Shown piece after piece: positions 27,730 through 35,237 of a stretch of DNA of 64,000 nucleotides (positions within the stretch are counted from its first letter, which is position 1; each line of letters begins with the position of its first letter). This DNA is from Actinopolymorpha alba DSM 45243. Its GTDB lineage: Bacteria > Actinomycetota > Actinomycetes > Propionibacteriales > Actinopolymorphaceae. The stretch is from assembly GCF_000373925.1 (NCBI RefSeq), contig NZ_KB892757.1, forward strand, positions 187,291-251,290, given 5' to 3'. The position numbers and the translations under genes are program-made. The notes beneath the pieces are model-generated. The model worked only from the letters and a program-made list of their open reading frames with translations. It did no database searches and was not told where the DNA came from.

Positions 27730-28152
27730 CTATCGCCAATGAGCGTTCGGTTGTTCCCGGTGGGCCGTGTACGTCCATGCTGGGTCGCTCGTGTCGCTGG
27801 GCGGCGTCGGTGTGGTGATGATGCCCTCGAGGGCCGTACGTGCGGACTGGAGCTGGTCGATGGCGGCGCTGAGCCGATCGCGCTCCTGCGCGAGGCCGGT
27901 GCGCAGCTCCGGGCAGCCGGGCGCCAGTCCGTCGTCGCTGTCGAGTATGCACGGAAGGATCTCGGCGATGGTGGATGTGCCCAGACCAGCCGCGAGCAGG
28001 ATCCGGATACGCCGGACCGTCTCGACGTCTGTGTCGGCGTACTCCCGATAACCGCTCGCACGGCGCGATGGGCGGAGGAGCCCCTGCTCCTCGTAGTAAC
28101 GCAACGCCCGCTGGCTGACTCCCGTCCGGCGGGACAGCTCCCCGATCCGCAC
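27730..28152 (-). CDS. MerR-family regulator
   Basis: 140-residue MerR protein: MRIGELSRRTGVSQRALRYY, then EEQGLLRPSRRASGYREY (HTH plus wing), and a coiled-coil helix with LRTGLAQERDRLSAAIDQL. No cysteine-rich metal site is seen, so it is more like the drug or redox sensors of the SoxR/NolA type without an Fe-S cluster. GTG start. Divergent from the imine-reductase-like gene with a typical MerR promoter between them. Confidence 0.85.
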   Translation of the reverse strand: MRIGELSRRTGVSQRALRYYEEQGLLRPSRRASGYREYADTDVETVRRIRILLAAGLGTSTIAEILPCILDSDDGLAPGCPELRTGLAQERDRLSAAIDQLQSARTALEGIITTPTPPSDTSDPAWTYTAHREQPNAHWR

Positions 28153-28172
28153 TGAGTTCCTCTCGTCGCGGC

Positions 28173-28203
28173 TTGACTCTCACGTCAACGTGAAGCTTTA
28201 GCT
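28173..28203 (+). promoter_or_regulatory. MerR-type promoter with long spacer
   Basis: TTGACT (28173-28178), a 19-nt spacer and TTAGCT (28198-28203). Inside the spacer CACGT-CA-ACGTG is a perfect dyad (28181-28192). A 19-nt spacer with a central dyad is the hallmark of MerR-activated promoters. It reads into the oxidoreductase gene, whose ATG follows 8 nt later (leaderless). Confidence 0.65.
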
Positions 28204-28211
28204 TAGCCAGC

Positions 28212-29126
28212 ATGACACCTCAGCAAGCTACGCGTGATGACCGGGCGCCCGTGACGGTTCTGGGCCTGGGACCGATGGGCCGAGCTTTGGCCGGCGCGTT
28301 CCTTACGAACGGACACCGCACGACTGTGTGGAACCGCACCGCAAGCAAGGCGGACGCCCTCGTCGCGAAAAGCGCCATCCGCGCCGCGACGGCCGCCGAG
28401 GCTGTCGCAGCGAGCGACCTGGTGATCGTCTGCGTGCTCGACCAGGACGCCGTACGCACGATCGTCGAGCAGGCGGCCGAGAGCCTGAAGGGTCGGACAC
28501 TGGTCAATCTCACGACAGGAACGCCGGAACAGGCCCGTGCGATGGCCACCTGGGCGGCCGAGCGGGGCGTCGACTACCTCGATGGTGCGATCGTGACGCC
28601 GGCGATCGGAACGCCGGCCGCCAGGCTCTTCTACAGCGGCCCCGAGGATCTCTACGAGGCGCACCGGTCGACCCTGGCCAGCCTCGGCGGAACCCACACC
28701 CACCTCGGCACCGATGCCGCCCGCGCGGCGGCGTACGACGTATCGCTGCTCGATCTCTTCTGGACCGCGGCGACTGGCTATCTGCACGCTCTCGCGTTGG
28801 CGGACGCGCAAGGCATCGCGGCGAAGGACCTCACCGTCGACGCCCAGGGAATCGTGGGACTCGTGCGGGACCTCATCCCGGTGCTCGCCGACCAGGTGGA
28901 GAGTCGTCGCTATCCCGGTGATGGTTCGAACCTCGTCTCCGCGGCGGCTGGCATCGACCACATCATCGACGCCACGAAGGCGAGCGGGCTTGACGCCGGT
29001 GTGCTGTCGGCCGCGAGGGTGGCCGTACTGCGGGCGATCGAGGCGGGCCACGGCGACGACAGCTTCGCGCGGGTCGTTGAGATGTTCGGCTCGGCTCAGG
29101 AGACGGTCTCGATGCCGAGTTCGTAA
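28212..29126 (+). CDS. NAD(P)-dependent oxidoreductase, imine-reductase-like
   Basis: 304-residue beta-hydroxyacid-dehydrogenase/imine-reductase relative. The Rossmann motif is VTVLGLGPMGRALAGAFLTNG, with NADP-typical WNRTASKADAL. The YLDGAIVTPAIGTPAARLFYSG segment and the SLLDLFWTAATGYLHALALA helix are typical of the imine-reductase branch, which lacks the catalytic Lys of hydroxyacid dehydrogenases. Under the divergent MerR regulator. A paralogue lies at 44226-45116 beside an HxlR regulator. Confidence 0.8.
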   Translation: MTPQQATRDDRAPVTVLGLGPMGRALAGAFLTNGHRTTVWNRTASKADALVAKSAIRAATAAEAVAASDLVIVCVLDQDAVRTIVEQAAESLKGRTLVNLTTGTPEQARAMATWAAERGVDYLDGAIVTPAIGTPAARLFYSGPEDLYEAHRSTLASLGGTHTHLGTDAARAAAYDVSLLDLFWTAATGYLHALALADAQGIAAKDLTVDAQGIVGLVRDLIPVLADQVESRRYPGDGSNLVSAAAGIDHIIDATKASGLDAGVLSAARVAVLRAIEAGHGDDSFARVVEMFGSAQETVSMPSS

Positions 29127-29155
29127 GCACGCACAGTGTCGACGAGACGTCCTCC

Positions 29156-29712
29156 TCACGTCCCGGCGAGGGCGGCTCGCAGTTCGTCGGTCACCGTGTG
29201 CAGGCAGCTGCCGAAACTCGCACGCCCTTCGGCCTCGAGCCAGTGCCGGAAGGCGTTCTGAAAGGCCACCGTGGCGAGCTGCGCGACCAGTTCGGCCGTC
29301 CCGGCGTTCACCTGACGTTGCTTCAGGGCGTCGCGGATCGCGGCGGTGATCGCGGCGGTCTTGGTCCGTTCGCGCTCCTGCAACTCGGGGCTGGCGTCGA
29401 TCACCGCCCGGCGCTCCGTCGCGCCGTCCACGCGCTCGACGAGCTCGGCACCGACTCGCGCCAGCGCGTCGAGGACGGCGGCGAGCGGGGCCGCGTTCGG
29501 GTCTGCCGTCAGGACTGCCTCCGCCAGCGCCGGGGCAGGCGCTCTGAGCCGGCGAACAGGACCTCGCGCTTGTCCGGGAAGTAGCGGAAGTAGGAGCGCC
29601 GGGTGAGTCCGGCCCGCTCGGCGATATGGGTCACCGTCACGTTGTCGTAGCCGCGCTCCAGATACAGCTCCAGAGCCGCCCGCTTCAGGCGCTCCTCGGC
29701 ACCCGGTGACCG
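29156..29712 (-). pseudogene. TetR-family regulator, frameshifted and without a start
   Basis: The HTH part reads EERLKRAALELYLERGYDN, then THIAERAGLTRRSYFRYF and PDKREVLFAGSERLP, in one frame. The C-terminal domain continues in another from PALAEAVLTADPNAAPL to the stop. One base is missing near 29540. No start codon is available near the expected N-terminus; sequence just upstream belongs to the opposite-strand dehydrogenase remnant. A deletion at about 29710 removed the 5' ends of both genes. Confidence 0.7.
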
Positions 29713-30766
29713 CGCGACTGGCCGCGCGGGGACTGAAGGTCGTGCCGGTCGGGCGCAGCCGGGAGCGGATGGTCGCCGCCGGGGCCGAAGCCGGTCTGCC
29801 TGGGGACGCGAAGGTCGTCGTCGCCGACTCGGCTGAGCGGATCGCGGACGAGATCGTCCGGGAGCGCCCGCGGTTGTGGTGAACACGATGGGCGCCTTCG
29901 CCGCCACGGCACCGGTGATCGCCCGAGCCTGCATGCCCGGCGGCCACTACGTCGACCGGGCCAACGACGTGGTCGCCGTGGAGGGGCTGCTCGCCCTGCA
30001 CGACGAAGCGGTGCGGGCGGGCAGCACCCTGGTCACCGGCGCCGGATTCGGCGTGCTGGCGACGGAGGCGGTGGTAGCGAAGCTGTGCGAAGGCCGGCCC
30101 ACGCCGCACCGGGTGCGGGTCGACGCCGTGGCCTCGGTGGCCGTCGAGGCGGGCGTGCTCGGTACCGCCTTGGCGGCCAGCATCGTGGACGTGCTCACCG
30201 CCGGCGGACGGCGCATATCGCCGACCAATGCAAACCGGACACGGCCCCGGGCGGCGGTACGAGAACGGGCGGCTGATGACGTCGCGCCTCGGGGCGGACC
30301 CGCAGCAACTCACCTTCCCGGACGGGGAGTCGGCGAAGTCGGCAGGTGTCGCGTCCGGCGAGCTCGTCGCGGCGCATGCGGTGAGCGGAGCGCCGTTCGT
30401 CACCGCCACTTCCGCTCTCGTGCCGACCGCTCCGCTGATACGTGGCCTGCTCCCGCTGCTCGGCCGCCTGCTGTCCGTTCCGGCGCTGCGACGCCTCGCC
30501 GTCGACCGGCTCGGCCGGGTCCCGGTGAAGGCCGCACCCCGTCCGCGCAAGCACTCCTGGGGCACGCCGTCGTCGAGTGGGCGGACGGCACCCGGCACGA
30601 GGGATGGCTCCGCGCCGGCGACGGCATGGACTTCACGGCCGACATCACCGCCACCGTCACCGAACTGCTGGCCCGTGGCGTCGGCAGGCCCGGGTCCTGG
30701 ACACCGGCAGCCGCCCTCGGAACGGACCTGGCGACAACCGCAGGCAGCACCTTCATACTGGACTGA
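29712..30766 (+). pseudogene. Saccharopine-dehydrogenase-like (trans-acting enoyl reductase type) gene, degraded
   Basis: Pieces in order: ARLAARGLKVVPVGRSRERM (29712 on, glycine loop already lost); after one frameshift at about 29868, VVNTMGAFAATAPVIARACM and GGHYVDRANDVVAVEGLLALH; in another frame NGRLMTSRLGADPQQLTFPDG and PLIRGLLPLLGRLLSVPALRR; finally VVEWADGTRHEGWLRAGDGMD back in the earlier frame. At least three indels and a missing N-terminus. A perfect 39-bp sequence inside it is repeated just downstream. Confidence 0.7.
30213..30251 (+). repeat. 39-bp direct repeat, copy 1
   Basis: Begins GCATATCGCCGACCAATG and ends GGACACGGCCCCGGG. Identical to copy 2 at 30834-30872. This copy is within the dehydrogenase remnant at a point where the reading frame breaks. 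Confidence 0.8.
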
Positions 30767-30833
30767 GCAGCGCCGATCTTCGCGGCGGCCCGCTCACGAT
30801 CAGCACGCGCATACCTGACGCCTAAGCAGCACG

Positions 30834-30872
30834 GCATATCGCCGACCAATGCAAACCGGACACGGCCCCGGG
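30834..30872 (+). repeat. 39-bp direct repeat, copy 2
   Basis: Perfect match to the copy at 30213. It lies between the dehydrogenase remnant and the transposase scrap, 621 bp downstream. The pair could have produced or resulted from unequal recombination or replication slippage. Confidence 0.8.
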
Positions 30873-30883
30873 CACAGTGACCG

Positions 30884-31000
30884 TTCAACGAGCTCCGGGC
30901 CAACCGCATGATCTACAACACCACGGTGGACCTGACCAACCTTGTCAACGAGCGGGTCGTGGACGGGCACCCCGTGCGCCACTTGACGACGCTCTGGCCG
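30884..31000 (+). pseudogene. Tn3-family transposase C-terminal scrap
   Basis: Open reading FNELRANRMIYNTTVDLTNL, then VNERVVDGHPVRHLTTLWP. The pattern of N-x-x-hydrophobic-N-T-V-D, a helix, G-H/Y-P-V and L-x-x-L-x-P resembles the end of Tn3 transposases. No start, no upstream continuation. It underlies the 3' end of the VanZ-like gene on the other strand. Confidence 0.4.
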
Positions 31001-31547
31001 TGGCGCGCCACCAGCGGCGCGACGCCAGCGCGGCCAGGCCGGCGCCAGCAGTGTTGAGCAGTACGTCGTCCACAGAGGACACCCGGTCCAGCCGCAGGAC
31101 GTACTGCGCGGTTTCGACCAGGGCCGAGCAGCCCGCCGCGAGCGCCAGGATCCGCGGCATGGACGCCAGTGCCGTGAACCGGATCGGAGCGAAGAACCCC
31201 AGCGCCGCGAACACCAGCAGGTTGCCGACGACCTGGCCCGTCGCGGTCACCGGGTCGCCTGCGAGGATCGTGAGCAGGTCCCGCAGCGGTACCAGGTTCA
31301 CCCGACCGGGGACGGCGCCGGCCCGGCCGCCCGGCAACATGATCATCCATACCCACGGCACTGTCCCGTAGACGATGCCGACCTCGGCCAGCGACGTACG
31401 CCACGCCCACACCGGCGTGGTGCCGGTGACACTCCGACGGCGTGCCAGAGCCCACACCGCCAGCGCGGCCAACGGCAGAACGGCCACCGCGATGAGTGCC
31501 ACGCCAGTGAACGTACCCACCCAGCCGTGCCACCCCTTGATGATCAC
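30945..31547 (-). CDS. VanZ-like membrane protein
   Basis: 200-residue VanZ-family protein. Four to five membrane segments. NLVPLRDLLT (the N-x-x-P-F/L family signature), then VGNLLVFAALGFFAPI, SALVETAQYVLRLDRVSSVDDVLLNTAGAG with the conserved E-x-x-Q and D-x-D-D-x-x-x-N. GTG with GGAGG 4 nt upstream. Its last 16 or so residues are basic and read through the transposase scrap, so the original C-terminus was replaced. VanZ relatives give low teicoplanin tolerance in other bacteria; the role here is unknown. Confidence 0.8.
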   Translation of the reverse strand: MIIKGWHGWVGTFTGVALIAVAVLPLAALAVWALARRRSVTGTTPVWAWRTSLAEVGIVYGTVPWVWMIMLPGGRAGAVPGRVNLVPLRDLLTILAGDPVTATGQVVGNLLVFAALGFFAPIRFTALASMPRILALAAGCSALVETAQYVLRLDRVSSVDDVLLNTAGAGLAALASRRWWRATARASSSGARGARPRPAR

Positions 31548-31927
31548 GCTACCTCCGCTTCCGCCCGACCGCGAAATCTACCCGCAGGTCAGAACGATTT
31601 CTTCGATGTCCCAACAGATGTGACGGTTGTCCATCTGTACCCCGCACAGTGTTGGATGCGGTGGAGTTCCTGAAGGCCAACCGGCGCCGGGGCGGTGTAA
31701 GCGCCAGCCGATGGTGCCCTGCGCGTGCCCGGCACTGTCCATTTTCACGGACCTTTCCCAATCGACAAACCGACAGTTGCGGGTCTACCGGCGACCGCCT
31801 ATCGGCAACCGAATGCCCACGCCTCCATGGAAGACGGAAGACTGTTGCGGCGGCGTATGCGATTTTCAATACGCCCGCGATACACGGAGTCCCCGGCATC
31901 AAGGAACTGGCGCAAGCTGGCGGTGAG
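31548..31927. other. Stretch without a recognisable gene
   Basis: Open frames on the plus strand run through it (for example from 31649) but carry no family signature until the MFS-like N-terminus at 31928. Probably the former promoter side of that gene plus eroded sequence. Confidence 0.35.
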
Positions 31928-32064
31928 ATGGTCCTGCCGCTGGTGATCGCGACAGCCCAGCTACTGCAGGTGCTGGACGACTCGTCCGTGAACATCGCAC
32001 AGCCGAGCATCCAGGACGAGCTCGCCGTCACGCCCGCACATTTGCCTGGACCCGTGAACGCCTA
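31928..32064 (+). pseudogene. MFS (DHA2-type) transporter N-terminus cut by an IS end
   Basis: MVLPLVIATAQLLQVLDDSS, then VNIAQPSIQDELAVTPAHLPGPVNA. This is the first transmembrane helix and first loop of EmrB/QacA-type drug exporters (D...VNIA-PSI-x-x-x-L, W-V-V-N-A-Y). The reading breaks at CTAG, the target site of the IS701-like end, right after VNA; the remaining about 450 residues are absent. Confidence 0.6.
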
Positions 32065-32150
32065 GTACTACAGCCGTAGATCGCGCTCTTGGCTAGTCCC
32101 CTTGTGGGTAAGGGATCTGGGGCGTGGAGTGCTGGTGCGTGACGTTGGGA
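32062..32150 (+). mobile_element. Solo IS701-like end
   Basis: CTAG-TACTACAGCCGTAG and about 70 further nt match the left end at 8480 (roughly 90% identity), then the similarity stops. No partner end or transposase is nearby; the next gene's stop codon lies 11 nt away. A deletion from within the IS into the phosphotransferase flank is likely. Confidence 0.65.
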
Positions 32151-32160
32151 CCGCGGAGCG

Positions 32161-33102
32161 TCAGGAGCTGCCGAGCAGCGCCCGCACGATGGTTCCGTCC
32201 GGGCCGCTGTGCACGGTGACATCGCCGTTCTCGATATCCCAAAGGACGTTTTGCAGGACCCGGCCAAGGGTCCAGCCCAGTGCACGTTGCCGTTCAAGGC
32301 CGAGCACCTCGGTCATCAGGTCGAAGCGGCGGCGTACCGCCCTCGACACGTCACCGGAGGCGACGACCTCGTCCCACCGGTTGTGCAGCGCCGGCAGGAG
32401 TTCGAACCCCGGATCACCGGCGAGCGGTTTGGGATCGATGGCGAGCCAAGGCTCGCGCTGATCGGAAGGGTGCGGGGCCAGCACGTTGTAGAAGTGGAGG
32501 TCCCAGTGCAGGAGCCGGTCTCCGGGTTCGGTGAGGAGTTCCCTGACCGCGCCCGCGCAGTCCTCGACCAGTCGCCGACCGGACGGATCAGTCAAGAGTG
32601 TCAGCGCGGACGGAACGCGGTCGAGCATGTCTGCAGCGATGTCGGCCAGGTGGCGCAGCTCCGCCGGCGCGGGGACCGTGCACAAGCGGGCCAGGAGCTC
32701 GGACAGGATCTGAACGGCCGCCAGGTCGTCGCCGACTGCTGCGAGCGAGCGATCGGCGTTCAGGCGTTCCAGCAGCATCGCGCCAGAGTCGGGGTCGTGT
32801 TCCAGCAGGCGTACAGCTCCGTTGCCGTCCCACGTACGCAGGGCGATCGGCTCGCCGCAGGTCTCCTCATCAACGGGTTGGAGTTTGAGGACGGCCGGAG
32901 ATCCATCCGTACGCAGAACTGGAAGCACGAGCGCGACCGCCCCACACATCGGTGGCCCATCAGGACGCAACCCCCAGCGATCCAGGCAGTCGGCGGCCAG
33001 CTCCGGCAGCGCGGCGACCCAGCCTCGGCCACGGTCACCGAAGTACTTGCGGTGCGAGGCGGCCAGCTCAGTAGGGACGTCGACTTGAGTACGAGGGCTC
33101 AT
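32161..33102 (-). CDS. APH(6)-type aminoglycoside/hydroxyurea phosphotransferase
   Basis: 313-residue kinase of the APH_6/hydroxyurea-resistance family. N-lobe with PAVLKLQPVDEET (ATP Lys). Catalytic loop LLHWDLHFYNVLAPH (HWDLH in place of HGDLH, as in many members), then WLAIDPKPLAGDPGFELLPALHNRW, the strongest family signature. Streptomycin 6-kinase activity is known in the family but is not proven for this one. Start ATG overlaps the ArsR remnant, and its 3' end abuts the IS end, so it survived two flanking losses. Confidence 0.85.
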   Translation of the reverse strand: MSPRTQVDVPTELAASHRKYFGDRGRGWVAALPELAADCLDRWGLRPDGPPMCGAVALVLPVLRTDGSPAVLKLQPVDEETCGEPIALRTWDGNGAVRLLEHDPDSGAMLLERLNADRSLAAVGDDLAAVQILSELLARLCTVPAPAELRHLADIAADMLDRVPSALTLLTDPSGRRLVEDCAGAVRELLTEPGDRLLHWDLHFYNVLAPHPSDQREPWLAIDPKPLAGDPGFELLPALHNRWDEVVASGDVSRAVRRRFDLMTEVLGLERQRALGWTLGRVLQNVLWDIENGDVTVHSGPDGTIVRALLGSS

Positions 33103-33275
33103 GATCCTCCGTCAGTCCCGCGCCGAGCAGCATGGCAAGAGCGTCGCCGCGTTCGGTGCGGCGGTAGAACACACTACGGCCGGTCCTGGCACCGGTGACG
33201 ACGCCGGAGTCGCGGAGCACAGCCAGGTGGGCGCTGACCGTACCAAGGGAGACGCCAAGAGATCGGCATGCTGAT
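33068..33275 (-). pseudogene. ArsR-family regulator, C-terminal remnant
   Basis: Reads ACRSLGVSLGTVSAHLAVLR, then DSGVVTGARTGRSVFYRRTE and RGDALAMLLGAG: recognition helix and wing of a winged-helix repressor, with the first 200 or so residues gone. The stop lies 35 nt inside the APH(6) gene, so the two were once an overlapping operon. No start codon in frame. Confidence 0.6.
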
Positions 33276-33865
33276 GGACAACCATGTCTTGGTCGGCGAG
33301 CCGTCCAGCACGTCAGTGTGCGGAATGCTCACGGCACTCCTTTGCCCACCCTCTCCCCCACGACGCAGCTCAGCAGGACCCGGACGACCACCTCTCCCAC
33401 TGGTTCGGCAAGCCCACCAACTGATTTTCGCCCGAGCAACCGAAAAGGCACGTAAGGAGGATCGAACGGCCAGCAGCAACCGACCATCAGAAGGCTGGAG
33501 GCAGCATCAGCCGTGGTGCTCTGGCGCCAGGGTCGGCCTACGAGGAGGGTTAGCCACCGAGTGGCGGCCGGAAGACGGCGGAAGAGCACCACGGAGTGGA
33601 TCGGCGCAGGCGCCCGCGCGTTCGTCGAACGACGGGAGGTGGGCGACTTGGCCCTCATCGGGCTCGTCCGCGTCAGCAGCAGAAGACTCAGCGGCAGCAC
33701 GACGCGTTGGCCTCCTCCGCGACCAGGTCGCGCGGCGCCTTCTCCCCGACCACCGGGAACAGCAACCTACGCACGGTCCCCTCAGGCTTCAGGCCTTTGA
33801 CAGTGGCTGGCTGGCGCGCCCGTCAGGCAGGGCCCATCATGCCCGTCGCACGCTTACAAGTTCCC
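33276..33865. other. Long stretch without a recognisable gene
   Basis: Frames here are interrupted or have no family signature. A short frame ending HLSHWFGKPTN at about 33420 may be the tail of a lost gene. The region separates the ArsR remnant from the inverted repeat upstream of the recombinase-like gene and is probably erosion debris. Confidence 0.4.
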
Positions 33866-33968
33866 TGATAACAGTCGCATGCAGGTCCTCTCCTCCTTGC
33901 CCCGCGCGCCGACCCTGCAACACGGCAAGACCGGCAACGACAATCAGGGCCGCGTGCGACTGTTATCA
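33866..33968. promoter_or_regulatory. 14-bp perfect inverted repeat spanning a possible divergent promoter
   Basis: TGATAACAGTCGCA (33866-33879) and TGCGACTGTTATCA (33955-33968) are separated by 75 nt. On each side the outward-facing arm contains TATCA, usable as a -10 box; on the right TATCAT lies 7 nt before the GTG of the recombinase-like gene. It may be an operator pair, arm-type recombinase sites or an element boundary. Confidence 0.6.
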
Positions 33969-33976
33969 TTTGTGCT

Positions 33977-34927
33977 GTGAGCACCTCTCCAGACGATCGC
34001 GTGTTGGCCGTGCTGCCGGATCTGTTGGCTGAGCTCAGCCAACAGAGCTCCAGGTCAACGGTGGCGCAGCGCGAGTGGGCGTTGATGAGCGCGTTGGAGT
34101 TCCACGCCGGCGGGAAGAACCCGCTGCAGATGGCACGGGTCAAGATCCGTGATCTCATCTCCCCCGAGGCGATCAGCCAGGTTCTGGCGGCCGCAGAGGC
34201 CGGCAAGCTGCGGGCCCGCGCCGCACCGGTCCCCAGCCGACCCGGCGAATCTCTGGCAGCACGGAATGCCCGTATCGCCTCGTTCCGGTGGCTGGCCAAA
34301 CAAGTCGGGATCCGTCTGCCGCGCAACCTGACGGCCGAGGTGCCGCTTCGCCCGGCCGAACGTGATCAGCTGGCCCAGATCCGCCTCGCGGTCGACGAGC
34401 TCGCCGCGGACCGCACCGACCTGTACCGAGTCCGGTCCGCATCAGTGCTGGTCGCGCTGTACGCAACAGGCTGGTCGACCACCAATCTGTGCGCCACGGC
34501 GGTCGACGACCTGGGCTCCAGCCACGGCCACTGGCACATCCGGGTCGATCCGCTCGACCCACTCCCGGAGACGTGGTCGCAGCCTGATGGTGCCGACTGG
34601 GCGGAGGCCAAGATCCCCGATTGGGGTGTGCCGGCACTGACTGCATGGCTCCAGCTGCGCACGAAGTTGGTCGAACGGCTCGACGGCAGTGACCCGAAGG
34701 CGCTGTGGCTGTCGGCGGTCACCAACCGACCCGACGTTCCCCCGGGCATGCCGTTGAAGCCTCGAGGAATGGTCCGGTCCCACCTCAAGGCATGCGGATG
34801 GCTGTGGGCGCACGATCCGAACTGCACCCTGGCGCCGTCGCTGGAGACGCTGCGCCGCGCTGTCCACATCCATCGCTTCGGTGTCCGGTTTTCCGACAAC
34901 GGAGAAGCCGTCGGCCTCATGAAGTGA
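33977..34927 (+). CDS. Atypical tyrosine-recombinase-like protein
   Basis: 316-residue protein with recombinase-like architecture. The N-terminal helical domain (VLPDLLAELSQQSSRSTVAQ) is followed by a possible box I region, VLVALYATGWSTTNLCATAV, where the catalytic Arg is replaced. The C-terminal segment ETLRRAVHIHRFGVRF could align with H-x-x-R, but no clear Tyr nucleophile follows. Might be a degenerate integrase, an accessory DNA-binding protein or an unrelated family. GTG start, leaderless. Codon use is like its neighbours. Confidence 0.45.
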   Translation: MSTSPDDRVLAVLPDLLAELSQQSSRSTVAQREWALMSALEFHAGGKNPLQMARVKIRDLISPEAISQVLAAAEAGKLRARAAPVPSRPGESLAARNARIASFRWLAKQVGIRLPRNLTAEVPLRPAERDQLAQIRLAVDELAADRTDLYRVRSASVLVALYATGWSTTNLCATAVDDLGSSHGHWHIRVDPLDPLPETWSQPDGADWAEAKIPDWGVPALTAWLQLRTKLVERLDGSDPKALWLSAVTNRPDVPPGMPLKPRGMVRSHLKACGWLWAHDPNCTLAPSLETLRRAVHIHRFGVRFSDNGEAVGLMK

Positions 34928-35237
34928 AACGTGACATGATCTTCGCGCGGGCAGCCAGGTCAAGTCACCTCACGTAACGCGCGCGAAACGGCCGTGGGCC
35001 AGGCGGCGTTGCACCCACAGCCGAGCGCCGTGACACACCTGGTCGGTCTAACGTGTCGCAGCGACACGGAGACCCTGTTCATCCTCGCGACCCCCACGCC
35101 GCAGGGGATCGTCGTGTACGAGGCGACGAAACAGATCGAGCGAGTTGGCTGCTCGTCGCCGGGCGCCCGTGCTGTCACCGCTGGCATTCGCCGGCGCGCA
35201 GTTGGTAGGCGCGGAGTTAAGGAACTCTGAGCCTCCC
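34928..35237. other. Intergenic stretch without a recognisable gene
   Basis: A 78-residue plus frame from 34994 has no family signature. An 8-bp inverted repeat (TTCGCGCG / CGCGCGAA, about 34941 and 34980) follows the recombinase-like gene and could be part of a terminator. Nothing else seen. Confidence 0.4.

Noticed and set aside
28203..29159. 318-codon minus-strand frame opposite the imine-reductase-like gene
   Set aside because: Shadow frame; the plus strand carries clear Rossmann motifs.
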